A stretch of 64,000 nt of DNA, from the NCBI GenBank assembly GCA_963973455.1, contig CAXAZF010000001.1, positions 1 through 64,000 on the forward strand. Reading direction: 5' to 3'. Positions 34,282 through 42,955 of this stretch are shown piece by piece; position 1 is the first letter of the stretch, and each line of letters opens with the position of its first letter. Below the pieces are notes generated by a model, which worked only from the letters and a program-made list of their open reading frames with translations, was not told where the DNA came from and did no database searches. The DNA is from Marixanthomonas sp002364245. GTDB taxonomy: Bacteria > Bacteroidota > Bacteroidia > Flavobacteriales > Flavobacteriaceae. The position numbers and the translations under genes were made by a program.

Positions 34282-36483
34282 TTAGTCGTTTTGGGCTGAA
34301 GCTTCTTCAGCTGTTTTTACTTTAATATCTGTACCTAAGCGTTGTAAGTATGCTATTATAGCTACAATTTCCCTGTCACGCATTTCAACAAAATCTTCTC
34401 CATTTTCTTCTGCGTATTGTTTGTCCGCTTCATACGTTTTGGCAAAATCTGGGTCGCTGTAAAGGTTCTTTTCTATTTTGGTACCTTGTTCCATCATGGA
34501 TTGTTGTGCGTTAGCTATTTCTTCTTCAGTATAAGGTACACCCAAGGTTACCATAGCTTCCATTTTGGTTTCGGTATTGCTTTTATCCAGTTCGGCATTG
34601 ATAAGCCATTTATACGAAGGCATAATGGAACCGGAAGATGTACTTTGTGGATCATACATATGGTTTAAGTGCCAATTGTCACTATACTTTCCACCCACAC
34701 GCAAGAGGTCGGGGCCTGTGCGTTTACTTCCCCATAGGAACGGGTGATCGTATACATACTCACCGCTTTTTGAGTATTCACCATATCGTTCCACTTCACT
34801 ACGGAATGGACGCACCATTTGTGAATGGCAAGAAACACAACCTTCACGAATGTAAATATCTCGACCTTCCAATTCTAATGGTGAATATGGTTTTACACTT
34901 GAAATTACAGGTACATAATCATCCACTAACAGAGATGGTATTATTTGCACTGCACCTCCAATTAATATGGCTATAGTGGCAAAAATAGTTAGTTTTACTG
35001 GTCTTCTTTCCAACCACGTGTGATACCCTTCTTTGGCCGTACGATGTTTGGTTACTTTTTGTAATGGCGCAGCTTCTGCAAGCTCGTCGGTTACTTTGCT
35101 TCCTTTACGAGCAGTCATTATAATATTGTAAAGTGCTATGAAAGCTCCTATGATAAATAAACTTCCTCCAATAGCACGCATCCAATACATAGGTATGATT
35201 TCGGCTACGGTTTCCAAGAAGTTTCCGTAAGTAAGGGTTCCGTCTGGGTTAAATTGTTTCCACATAGAAGCTTGAACAAATCCAGCAACATACATTGGCA
35301 ATGCATACATTATAATACCCAATGTACCTATCCAAAAATGCGTATTGGCTAGCTTAATGGAATATAGTTTCGTTTTAAAAAGTCTAGGCACCAACCAATA
35401 CACCATCCCAAAGGTTAAGAAACCATTCCAAGCTAACGCACCCACGTGAACGTGAGCAATAATCCAGTCGCTAAAGTGCGCAATGGCATTTACGTTTTTA
35501 AGTGAAAGCATTGGACCCTCGAACGTTGCCATACCATAACCGGTTATGGCCACTACCATAAATTTTAAAACTGGGTCGGTACGTACTTTGTCCCAAGCTC
35601 CCCTTAGCGTCAACAGTCCATTAATCATACCTCCCCAAGATGGAGCAATTAACATAACAGAAAAAGCAACACCTAAATTCTGCGCCCAATCTGGTAATGA
35701 TGAATACAATAAGTGGTGAGGACCTGCCCAAATATAAATGAATATTAATGACCAAAAGTGAACAATGGACAGCTTATAGGAATATACTGGACGGTTGGCA
35801 GCCTTTGGTACAAAATAATACATTAAGCCCAAAAAGGGAGTGGTTAAGAAAAACGCTACGGCGTTGTGTCCGTACCACCATTGTACCAAAGCATCTTGCA
35901 CACCGGCATAAAATGAATAACTTTTTAATGCACTAACAGGCAATTCAATACTATTAACAATATGCAATACGGCAACCGTAACAAAAGTCGCCAGGTAAAA
36001 CCATATAGCAACGTATAAGTGCCGCTGTCTCCTCTTTAATATAGTACCAATTAAGTTGGCTCCAAATGCCACCCAAATTAGGGCAATGGCAATATCGAAA
36101 GGCCACTCTAATTCGGCATATTCCTTTGAAGTGGTATACCCTAACGGTAACGTAATTGCAGCTCCAACAATAATAGCTTGCCAGCCCCAAAAGTTTAGGT
36201 TACTTAGCCAATCTTTCCACATCCGTGCTTTTAACAATCGTTGTGTGGAATAATAAACACCTGCAAAAATGGCGTTCCCCACAAAGGCGAAAATTACGGC
36301 GTTTGTATGCAAGGGTCTTAATCGACCAAAACTTAACCAGGAAATTCCATCGGTAACATTAGGAAATAAAAACATAAAGGCTAGTAAGAGTCCTATACTC
36401 ATACCAACAATACCCCAAAACATAGTGGCATTGACAAACTTTTTTACGATTTTGTTATCGTAATAAAACTGTTCTGTTTGCAT
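34282..36483 (-). CDS. ccoN: cbb3 oxidase, fused catalytic subunit CcoN and mono-haem subunit CcoO
   Basis: 733 aa from the ATG at 36483. The N-terminal part (about 1-480) is CcoN: 12 membrane helices with haem/Cu_B histidines in RPLHTNAVIFAF, WWYGHNAVAFFLT, GPHHLLY and HFSDWIIAHVHVGALAWNG. After a linker and a membrane anchor (about 500-525), the CcoO part has EGCVSCHSQMVRPF, with haem c CVSCH, and axial Met in GSIMPSYKW. The fusion joins two genes that are separate in Proteobacteria and is known in Bacteroidetes. High-affinity terminal oxidase for micro-oxic respiration. Confidence 0.95.
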   Translation of the reverse strand: MQTEQFYYDNKIVKKFVNATMFWGIVGMSIGLLLAFMFLFPNVTDGISWLSFGRLRPLHTNAVIFAFVGNAIFAGVYYSTQRLLKARMWKDWLSNLNFWGWQAIIVGAAITLPLGYTTSKEYAELEWPFDIAIALIWVAFGANLIGTILKRRQRHLYVAIWFYLATFVTVAVLHIVNSIELPVSALKSYSFYAGVQDALVQWWYGHNAVAFFLTTPFLGLMYYFVPKAANRPVYSYKLSIVHFWSLIFIYIWAGPHHLLYSSLPDWAQNLGVAFSVMLIAPSWGGMINGLLTLRGAWDKVRTDPVLKFMVVAITGYGMATFEGPMLSLKNVNAIAHFSDWIIAHVHVGALAWNGFLTFGMVYWLVPRLFKTKLYSIKLANTHFWIGTLGIIMYALPMYVAGFVQASMWKQFNPDGTLTYGNFLETVAEIIPMYWMRAIGGSLFIIGAFIALYNIIMTARKGSKVTDELAEAAPLQKVTKHRTAKEGYHTWLERRPVKLTIFATIAILIGGAVQIIPSLLVDDYVPVISSVKPYSPLELEGRDIYIREGCVSCHSQMVRPFRSEVERYGEYSKSGEYVYDHPFLWGSKRTGPDLLRVGGKYSDNWHLNHMYDPQSTSSGSIMPSYKWLINAELDKSNTETKMEAMVTLGVPYTEEEIANAQQSMMEQGTKIEKNLYSDPDFAKTYEADKQYAEENGEDFVEMRDREIVAIIAYLQRLGTDIKVKTAEEASAQND

Positions 36484-36519
36484 AATAGTTAGTGTTTCTT
36501 CCCGCATTGCGCGAGATTT

Positions 36520-36720
36520 TTAAATATTTGAATTGACTTTGTTTTCTTTTGTTTTTGATTTGGAAGATTCTTCTTTTACTAGTTCATCTTCAAACAACAT
36601 GCGAACTGAAGGCGTATACGTATCATCATACTGCCCTTTTTTTACCGAAATAATGAAAGCGATAAAAAAAACGATAGCAACTAAAACACTAATGCTTAAT
36701 AACACGTAAATAATACTCAT
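36520..36720 (-). CDS. ccoS: cbb3 oxidase assembly protein CcoS
   Basis: 66 aa. One N-terminal membrane helix (about 4-25) followed by KKGQYDDTYTPSVRMLFED; the G(Q)(Y/F)DD pattern is the CcoS/FixS hallmark. Needed for haem or copper insertion into the oxidase. Lies between fixI and ccoNO; has its own FNR-type promoter overlapping the end of fixI. Confidence 0.9.
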   Translation of the reverse strand: MSIIYVLLSISVLVAIVFFIAFIISVKKGQYDDTYTPSVRMLFEDELVKEESSKSKTKENKVNSNI

Positions 36721-36740
36721 ACCTATCCTTAATTATGGTG

Positions 36741-36783
36741 TAAAACTACTTTTGGAACAATAAAAAAAATATGACATTCGTCA
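36741..36783 (-). promoter_or_regulatory. FNR/CRP-type box and -7 element of ccoS-ccoNOQP
   Basis: TGACATTCGTCA (36772-36783) is a perfect dyad that overlaps the stop codon of fixI. On the minus strand TAGTTTTA (36748-36741) is a -7 element whose end is 36.5 bp from the box centre. So ccoSNOQP can be activated apart from fixI. Confidence 0.75.
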
Positions 36784-39201
36784 GCTTTGCTTATTTATAT
36801 TCATTCTTAATTTTCTACTAATATATTGGGTATAAAGGGTGGTAAACACCACAATGCTTATACTGCTCAACGGCATTAAAATAGCTGCAATAACAGGTTT
36901 TAAATGCCCGGTTACCGCAAAAGAAAGTCCAACTAAATTATATAATAATGAAAGCAAGAAAGCCCATTTAATAATCTTGATTCCTTTCTGTGAAAGGTCG
37001 ATATACTGCACCAAGTTTTTAAAGACGGAAGCATCCAAAATTCCGTCACAGGCAGGTGAAAAAACATTGATGTTTTCTGAAATAACAATTCCCACATCAC
37101 TCTGCTTTAAAGCTCCAGCATCGTTAAGGCCATCACCAATCATCATTACTGTTTTACCGGATTGTTGACTTTTTTTTATGAAATCAAGTTTATCTCCTGG
37201 TTTTTGATTGAAAATAAGTTCTGTTCCGCTGGGTAGTAATCTTTCCAATCGTTCACGTTCCCCGTCATTATCTCCAGAAAGAACTGTGACTTCTTTATTT
37301 TTACTCAATTCTTCAAAAACCTCAGCAACCCCATATCTGTATTCATTTTCGAAAACATAGCAGCCTTTATATTCCTCGTTACTACTAATATGAACCGTTG
37401 TTTTCTTTTGTTCTTCTGAAAGTTGTTGTTGTTTTTCAGAAGTATTTTCCACATAAGTAAAAGAACCTACTTTTATAGTTGCATTATTTGCCTCAGCAAA
37501 CATCCCCTTCCCTACTTCTTCTTCAAATTGATCAAGGGTCTGAATGTTATTCTTATCCAAAATATCGTATAAAGAACGACTTAGAGGATGGTTCGATGCA
37601 CGCAGGGTGCTTGTTAACAGTTGTTTTTCTTGCTTTGTGAGTTCAATTCCTTCATAGGTTATTGTATTTTTTCGGTTTGTGGTGAGCGTTCCCGTTTTAT
37701 CAAATACCACCATATCCACTTTTGCCATTTGTTCAATTATGGAAGCTTCTTTCAAATAAAATTTATTGTTTCCGAAAATGCGCAACAAATTCCCTAACGT
37801 AAAAGGCGCGGCCAACGCAATTGCACACGGACAAGCCACGATCAATACTGCTGTAAATACATTAAATGCTTTTGAAGGATCTACCACCATCCAAAATAAA
37901 GTAGAAAGAAAGGCAATACACAATACCGCCACCGTAAACCGTTTGCTAATGCTATCGGTTAAAGATTGGAAGATTCCCGTTTTATCTTTACTGAACACTT
38001 CATTACTCCAAAGTTGAGTTAAATAGCTTTGTTCTACTGGCTTTAAAACTTCTACTTCCAGTATTCCGTTTTGTTGTTTTCCACCGGCATATAATTTGTC
38101 GCCAGATTGTTTGGAAACGGGCTCTGCTTCGCCGGTTACAAAACTATAATCGATAAGGGCGTTTCCTTTTATTAAAATAGCATCTACAGGAAGGAGTTCG
38201 TTATTTCGAATAAGCAACCGATCGCCTTTTTGTATTTTATAAACTTCGGCTTGTTCTTCTTTAACAGTTCCTTTTTTGTTTTTTATTAAACGTGTTACTG
38301 CAATTGGAAAATATGATTTGTAATCCCGTTCAAAAGACAAATACGAATAGGTTTTTTGCTGAAAAAATTTCCCCAATAACAAAAAGAAAATAAGGCCTGT
38401 TAGACTATCAAAAAAACCGGTGCCCCAATCCATAATAATTTCTAGCGTACTTCTTATAAAAAGTACAGCAATACCAATGGCAATAGGTACATCAATGTTT
38501 AAAATACCAGACCGTAGCCCTTTGTAAGCCGAAGTAAAGTAATCCCGACCAGAATAAAACACTACAGGTACCGAAAAGGCAAACATCAGCCACCGAAACA
38601 TGTTTTTAAATTGGTCCAACCAAAACTCCTGTACTTCAAAATATTCTGGAAACGACAGAAACATCACGTTACCAAAAGCAAAACCCGCAACACCAAGTTT
38701 ATAGATAAGGCTGCGGTCAATATGTTTTTCTTTCTTTTCTGAATTTTCAAGTGATATATAGGGTTCGTAGCCAATACGACTGAGTAAAAGAACCAATTCT
38801 TTTAATGTGGTGTTTTCAGCAGAAAAAGTGATACGAACTGTTTTTTCAGGAAAATTGACTTGTGAAGTCTTCACCGCGTTGTTGAGCTTGTTTAGGTTTT
38901 CCAACACCCAAATACAACTGCTACAGTGAATGGAAGGAATTAAAAAAGAAACAATCTGTGTGGTACCATTGTCAAATTCCAATAGTTTTTCCACAATAGA
39001 AGCATTGTCAAGAAAATCGAATTTCCCTTCAATTTCCTGCGGGGAAATACCTGGATTTGCATCCAAGTCGTAATAATACCCTAAGTCGCTTTCGTGAAGA
39101 ATATCAAAAACCGTTTTACAGCCGTGGCAACAAAACGTTTTTTCTTTGTGTTCGATAACAGCGTCTATACACGGATCTCCACAATGGAAACAGTTTGTCA
39201 T
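36781..39201 (-). CDS. fixI: Copper-exporting P1B ATPase for cbb3 maturation (FixI/CcoI)
   Basis: 806 aa. N-terminal zinc-ribbon-like CFHCGDPC...FCCHGCKTVF, a degenerate HMA domain with HCSSCIW (about 92-98), eight membrane helices, copper-channel CPC in IVACPCAIALAAPF, DKTGT phosphorylation site, HP in SNHPLSRSL and GDGLNDAGAL. The ribbon plus HMA plus CPC order is the CcoI/FixI signature. Exports Cu for assembly of periplasmic cuproenzymes. It is upstream of ccoS, with its own FNR-type box at 39263. Confidence 0.93.
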   Translation of the reverse strand: MTNCFHCGDPCIDAVIEHKEKTFCCHGCKTVFDILHESDLGYYYDLDANPGISPQEIEGKFDFLDNASIVEKLLEFDNGTTQIVSFLIPSIHCSSCIWVLENLNKLNNAVKTSQVNFPEKTVRITFSAENTTLKELVLLLSRIGYEPYISLENSEKKEKHIDRSLIYKLGVAGFAFGNVMFLSFPEYFEVQEFWLDQFKNMFRWLMFAFSVPVVFYSGRDYFTSAYKGLRSGILNIDVPIAIGIAVLFIRSTLEIIMDWGTGFFDSLTGLIFFLLLGKFFQQKTYSYLSFERDYKSYFPIAVTRLIKNKKGTVKEEQAEVYKIQKGDRLLIRNNELLPVDAILIKGNALIDYSFVTGEAEPVSKQSGDKLYAGGKQQNGILEVEVLKPVEQSYLTQLWSNEVFSKDKTGIFQSLTDSISKRFTVAVLCIAFLSTLFWMVVDPSKAFNVFTAVLIVACPCAIALAAPFTLGNLLRIFGNNKFYLKEASIIEQMAKVDMVVFDKTGTLTTNRKNTITYEGIELTKQEKQLLTSTLRASNHPLSRSLYDILDKNNIQTLDQFEEEVGKGMFAEANNATIKVGSFTYVENTSEKQQQLSEEQKKTTVHISSNEEYKGCYVFENEYRYGVAEVFEELSKNKEVTVLSGDNDGERERLERLLPSGTELIFNQKPGDKLDFIKKSQQSGKTVMMIGDGLNDAGALKQSDVGIVISENINVFSPACDGILDASVFKNLVQYIDLSQKGIKIIKWAFLLSLLYNLVGLSFAVTGHLKPVIAAILMPLSSISIVVFTTLYTQYISRKLRMNINKQS

Positions 39202-39231
39202 TCAATTAAAATTTGCTCATTATACCTATTA

Positions 39232-39274
39232 CAAAGGTGCTATTGAACGGTATTTAAAAAAATGATAATTGTCA
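39232..39274 (-). promoter_or_regulatory. FNR/CRP-type box and -7 element of fixI
   Basis: TGATAATTGTCA (39263-39274) is a perfect dyad. On the minus strand CACCTTTG (39239-39232) sits at the standard 36.5-bp distance; its TTTG half is perfect, its first base deviates. Confidence 0.7.
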
Positions 39275-39285
39275 GTTACTGCTTA

Positions 39286-39750
39286 TTATTTCCAAAAGGG
39301 GTCGTTGTAATCGATCTTGGGAGTATCGTCTATATGAAGTTTTTCTATGGTTTTAAGTTGCTCAACAGTCGCAACTTTCTGAATTTCATTGAACATAATT
39401 CGTTCTTCAAAACGTATATGCGCTTGCAACTCTTCTTCTAAAAGGCGTAAGGATTTTTTGGGATCAATAGTATCTTTAAATAGTTTTTCAATGCGTTCGT
39501 GTTCTTTTAAAGCTCGTTTTACCAGTTCATCTTCTTTATCTAAAATGGGGAAAATATGTTTTTCTTCAGCTTTAAAATGAGGTTTTATTTCAGTTTCAAA
39601 AAACCAATCTGCGTATTTTTTCATACGTTCCAGAGAAATATCCATTGAAAATCCTTTTCGTATTTTCCAAGAAAACAATAGTCCAAAATGATGTTGCCTG
39701 CTTAACGGTTTTAAAGCTTCGTGGCGTTTTATTGGTTTTGGGGTTTCCAT
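39286..39750 (-). CDS. Hemerythrin-like (HHE) domain protein
   Basis: 154 aa, cytosolic, all helical. Di-iron-type ligands are spread as in HHE proteins: LSRQHHFGLLFSW (about 16-28), IKPHFKAEEKHIFPIL (about 56-71), LKEHERIEKLF and AHIRFEERIMFNEIQ. Probably binds O2 or NO, or has an iron role. It lies upstream of fixI and next to an Rrf2 regulator, within genes for NO and low oxygen. No FNR-type box was seen before it. Confidence 0.85.
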   Translation of the reverse strand: METPKPIKRHEALKPLSRQHHFGLLFSWKIRKGFSMDISLERMKKYADWFFETEIKPHFKAEEKHIFPILDKEDELVKRALKEHERIEKLFKDTIDPKKSLRLLEEELQAHIRFEERIMFNEIQKVATVEQLKTIEKLHIDDTPKIDYNDPFWK

Positions 39751-39821
39751 TTTTTTACTTTTTTATCGTATGCAGAATTAGCCTTAAGGAACAGAGAATT
39801 TTGAAACCATTGATTAGGTAT

Positions 39822-40256
39822 TTAATGCTTTAAAACCGATATACCTAATTCTAATCCAGTGGCCAACTCATAAAGACTTGTTGTTTTTAGCATTCTTTTA
39901 AGTTTGCCTCGAACATCGACAAACTTATCGTGTAATGGGCAAGGTTGATTGGCATTGCATTTTTTAAAACCTAATGCACAACCATCATAAATGGAGTTTC
40001 CATCTATTGCAAATACAATATCAGCCAACATAATAGTATCTATCTTATGCTTTGGTATTTCAAACCCGCCAGTTGGTCCTTTGGTAGATTTTAATACGTC
40101 ACTTTTGGCAAGTTGTTGTAATATTTTTGCTGTAAATGCTTCAGGTGAATCAATTGTAGCTGCAATTTCCTTCAAACTTACCCGCTCTCCTTTTATTGAT
40201 TGTAGAGCAATATAAACAGAAGCTTTAATCCCATATTCACAAGCTTTTGAGAACAT
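39822..40256 (-). CDS. Rrf2-family Fe-S regulator, NsrR/IscR-like
   Basis: 144 aa from the ATG at 40256 (MFSKACEYGIKASVYIALQ is the standard Rrf2 opening; the longer frame adds a poor extension). Winged helix with VSLKEIAATIDSPEAFTAKILQQL and the wing KSTKGPTGGF. Cluster-binding cysteines are spaced C-x6-C-x5-C in DGCALGFKKCNANQPCP, as in NO-sensing NsrR-type proteins. Probably represses NO-protection or respiration genes, and itself through the dyad just upstream. Target genes cannot be named. Confidence 0.88.
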   Translation of the reverse strand: MFSKACEYGIKASVYIALQSIKGERVSLKEIAATIDSPEAFTAKILQQLAKSDVLKSTKGPTGGFEIPKHKIDTIMLADIVFAIDGNSIYDGCALGFKKCNANQPCPLHDKFVDVRGKLKRMLKTTSLYELATGLELGISVLKH

Positions 40257-40272
40257 AAACAATTCTTTTATA

Positions 40273-40310
40273 TAAAGATATAGCATTTCGCATAAAGATA
40301 CCTTTATATG
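40273..40310 (-). promoter_or_regulatory. Candidate promoter and self-operator of the Rrf2 gene
   Basis: On the minus strand TATCTTTA (40280-40273) is a -7-like element. Directly upstream is the dyad CATAAAGATACCTTTATATG (40291-40310) with arms CATAAAG and CTTTATaTG. A dyad between -7 and -33 suits autorepression by the Rrf2 protein. Confidence 0.45.
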
Positions 40311-40343
40311 TGTGAGTTTAATATCTAGTTAAACGTGTCATCG

Positions 40344-41627
40344 TTAATTTCGAAAGCGTTTATTAGCTTCTCGTTCCAATGCCTCACGATGATCTGGATG
40401 TGCTATTGTAATGAGCGCCTTGGCTCGTTGTTCCAATCCTTTTCCAAAAAGGTTTACCACCCCATATTCTGTTGCTACATAGTGAACGTGCGCCCGGGTG
40501 GTGGTTACACTAGCTCCTTCTTTTAAAAATGGTGTTATTTTTGAAATCCCCTTATTGGTTACTGAAGGCATTGCAATAATTGGTTTTCCTCCTGCAGAAA
40601 GTGAAGCCCCACGAATGAAATCCATTTGGCCACCTACGCCAGAATATTGATACGTACCTATGGAGTCGGCACACACTTGGCCCGTTAAGTCAATTTCAAT
40701 AGCACTGTTTATAGCAGTCACTTTTGGGTTTTGTCTAATAATGGCGGTATCGTTTGTGTATCCAGCTTCTTTAAAGTGAACCACAGGGTTATCATCAATA
40801 AAATCGTACAACTTTTGCGTACCCATCGCAAAACAGGTAACTATCTTGCCTGTTTTTATTTTCTTGTTTTCCCCAGTAATAATACCTTTTTCAACTAAAG
40901 GTAAAATGCCATCACTAAACATTTCAGTGTGGATACCCAATCGTTTATGGTTCGTTAAATTATTCAATACCGCATTGGGGATGTTACCAATACCCATTTG
41001 TAACGTTGCACCATCTTCTACTAGGCCAGCTACATTTTTTCCGATAATTGCCTCTACTTCTGTTGGTGTTTCAATTATAGATGCGTGTATAGGTTCATCT
41101 ACTTCAATCGCTAAGTCTATGTTTTTTATATGTATGATCCCGTCACCATGGGTCCTCGGAACTTTTGGGTTAACCTGCGCCACAACTTTTTTGGCCGTTA
41201 GGATGGCCGGCAACGTGATATCGACCGAAGCTCCCAACGAACAGTACCCGTGCCTATCAGGAGGGGAAACCTGAATAAAAGCCACATCCAACGGTAGAAT
41301 ATTACGCCTAAACAACCAGTGTATCTCACTTAAAAATACAGGAACATAATCGCCGTAAGGGCTGTGAACACCTTTACGAACGTTGCCACCCACAAAAAAA
41401 GTGTTCAATTGAAAAGATTTGTTATAGGGTTCTTCCAAATATTTTGCTTCGCCGTGCGTATGAATTTGAACTATTTCTACATTTTTTAATTCCGAATGCC
41501 TTTCACACAAGCTGTCAATTAATACATTTGGAGTCATGGCTGCGCCTTGAAAAAATACGCGATCTCCAGATTGTACGGCTGAAACAGCTTCTTGTGGATT
41601 TACTATTTTTAAATTTTTATGATTCAT
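40344..41627 (-). CDS. Acetyl-CoA hydrolase / 4-hydroxybutyrate CoA-transferase family
   Basis: 427 aa from the ATG at 41627; an extension to 41693 would run through the promoter and regulatory box. Family marks: SGDRVFFQGAAMTPNVLIDSL near the N-terminus, PPDRHGYCSLGASVD, VNPKVPRTHGDG, LQMGIGNIPNAVLN, and GQVCADSIGTYQYSGVGGQMD further on (listed as separate patterns, each under 22 residues). Transfers CoA between acetyl-CoA and short acids, or hydrolyses acyl-CoA, which could yield acetate under oxygen limitation. Cytosolic. The FNR-type box at 41681 links it to the low-oxygen regulon. Confidence 0.87.
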   Translation of the reverse strand: MNHKNLKIVNPQEAVSAVQSGDRVFFQGAAMTPNVLIDSLCERHSELKNVEIVQIHTHGEAKYLEEPYNKSFQLNTFFVGGNVRKGVHSPYGDYVPVFLSEIHWLFRRNILPLDVAFIQVSPPDRHGYCSLGASVDITLPAILTAKKVVAQVNPKVPRTHGDGIIHIKNIDLAIEVDEPIHASIIETPTEVEAIIGKNVAGLVEDGATLQMGIGNIPNAVLNNLTNHKRLGIHTEMFSDGILPLVEKGIITGENKKIKTGKIVTCFAMGTQKLYDFIDDNPVVHFKEAGYTNDTAIIRQNPKVTAINSAIEIDLTGQVCADSIGTYQYSGVGGQMDFIRGASLSAGGKPIIAMPSVTNKGISKITPFLKEGASVTTTRAHVHYVATEYGVVNLFGKGLEQRAKALITIAHPDHREALEREANKRFRN

Positions 41628-41649
41628 TTTAGTTTCTTTTTTTAGAATG

Positions 41650-41692
41650 CAAAGGTGTAAAGCCCTTAAATTTTTTGAAATGATTTTTATCA
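41650..41692. promoter_or_regulatory. FNR/CRP-type box between divergent CoA-transferase and membrane-protein genes
   Basis: TGATTTTTATCA (41681-41692). To the left, minus-strand CACCTTTG (41657-41650) lies at the standard 36.5-bp spacing for the CoA-transferase. To the right, the region around 41716-41723 has only a weak -7 (TAAATTGT), so control of the membrane protein gene is possible but less certain. Confidence 0.7.
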
Positions 41693-41749
41693 TATCAAAA
41701 AACCACCTATACTTTTAAATTGTGATATAATTTTACTTTCTTTAATATA

Positions 41750-42955
41750 ATGATTTCATTTAAAAAACACGTCCATATTGCATTGGGTTATTTTGTGCTA
41801 ATTGCTATTATGGGGGTGGTCTTAAGGCTTTTTGCGGTAACCGATCTTCCTTTTAAATACCGTTACATTGTCCATAGCCATTCGCATATTGCCTTACTGG
41901 GGTGGGTTTATACTGGATTGACCACAATTTTATATTATTTGTATTTAAGGAAAAGTGGGATCTCAAAAAAATATACTTATCTATTTTGGGGTACGCAAGC
42001 AACAATTTTAGGAATGTTATTTTCATTTACATTTACGGGTTATGCCCTGTTTTCCATAATTTTTTCCACGTTGTTTTTAATCGCTTCTTATGTGTTCGTT
42101 TTCTTTTTTCTGAAGCATACCCCTGAAAGTTTAAAGTCGCTTCATTCTTACAAACTAATGCGGACAGCCGTTTGGTTTATGGTATTCTCTAGTATTGGTC
42201 CTTGGGCTCTTGGAATCATTATGAGCACCTTAGGAAACTCTTCGCCTTGGTACCGAAACGCAATCTATTTCTACCTGCATTTTCAATATAATGGTTGGTT
42301 TTTGGTGGCTTTGTGTGGAGTTTTAATACGCATATTTGAACAGAATGGTATTACCCTCTCCCAAAAGAACTTTGAGCGCTTTTATTATTTATTGAATGCA
42401 GGTGTAGTATTGACCTTTTTTATTTCCATTTTATGGATGCAGCCCCATTGGTTGTTTTACATGTTAGCAATTACAGGTGCTATATTACAAATAGGTGCTT
42501 TTTCCATTCTCTTCGGAAAAATATTATGGGAACGCATTATTTTACAAAAGCAAATACCGAAGCAAACTGGTACTATTTTAAAATTTGCGGGGTTTTGTCT
42601 TGCTATAAAATTAACAACCCAATTAATGGGCTCGTTCCCACAAACAGCCGAAATAATTTCTGGAAATATGGATTACGTAATTAGTTACCTACACTGGGTG
42701 TTTATTGGGCTGATTAGTGCTGCATTGGCTGCTTTTTTACACTATTTTAAATGGGTTTTTCTTTCAAATACAGCCACGATTTTATACTTAACAGGTTTTC
42801 TATTGACCGAATCCCTAATATTTTATCGGGGTAGTACGAGTATTTTTAATCTCCCAGCATTACCAGGTATTTCTTTCTGGTTGACCATGGCGAGCGTCTT
42901 GTTACTGCTAGCCATTGCTTGGATTTTCATTCATCAACTTAAAAAGAGAGCTTAG
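41750..42955 (+). CDS. Multi-pass membrane protein, haem-copper-oxidase-like/NnrS-like
   Basis: 401 aa with about 12 hydrophobic helices. Conserved-looking histidines sit inside helices: YIVHSHSHIALLGWVYTGL (about 41-59), FYLHFQYNGWFLVAL (about 175-190) and YLHWVFIGLISAAL (about 312-325). HxHxH plus buried single His residues recall haem ligands of oxidase subunit I or of NnrS, a haem-copper membrane protein in denitrifiers. I cannot place it firmly in either family. It is divergent from the CoA-transferase across an FNR-type box, and adjoins the nos cluster. Possibly a NO- or O2-related haem protein. Confidence 0.6.
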   Translation: MISFKKHVHIALGYFVLIAIMGVVLRLFAVTDLPFKYRYIVHSHSHIALLGWVYTGLTTILYYLYLRKSGISKKYTYLFWGTQATILGMLFSFTFTGYALFSIIFSTLFLIASYVFVFFFLKHTPESLKSLHSYKLMRTAVWFMVFSSIGPWALGIIMSTLGNSSPWYRNAIYFYLHFQYNGWFLVALCGVLIRIFEQNGITLSQKNFERFYYLLNAGVVLTFFISILWMQPHWLFYMLAITGAILQIGAFSILFGKILWERIILQKQIPKQTGTILKFAGFCLAIKLTTQLMGSFPQTAEIISGNMDYVISYLHWVFIGLISAALAAFLHYFKWVFLSNTATILYLTGFLLTESLIFYRGSTSIFNLPALPGISFWLTMASVLLLLAIAWIFIHQLKKRA

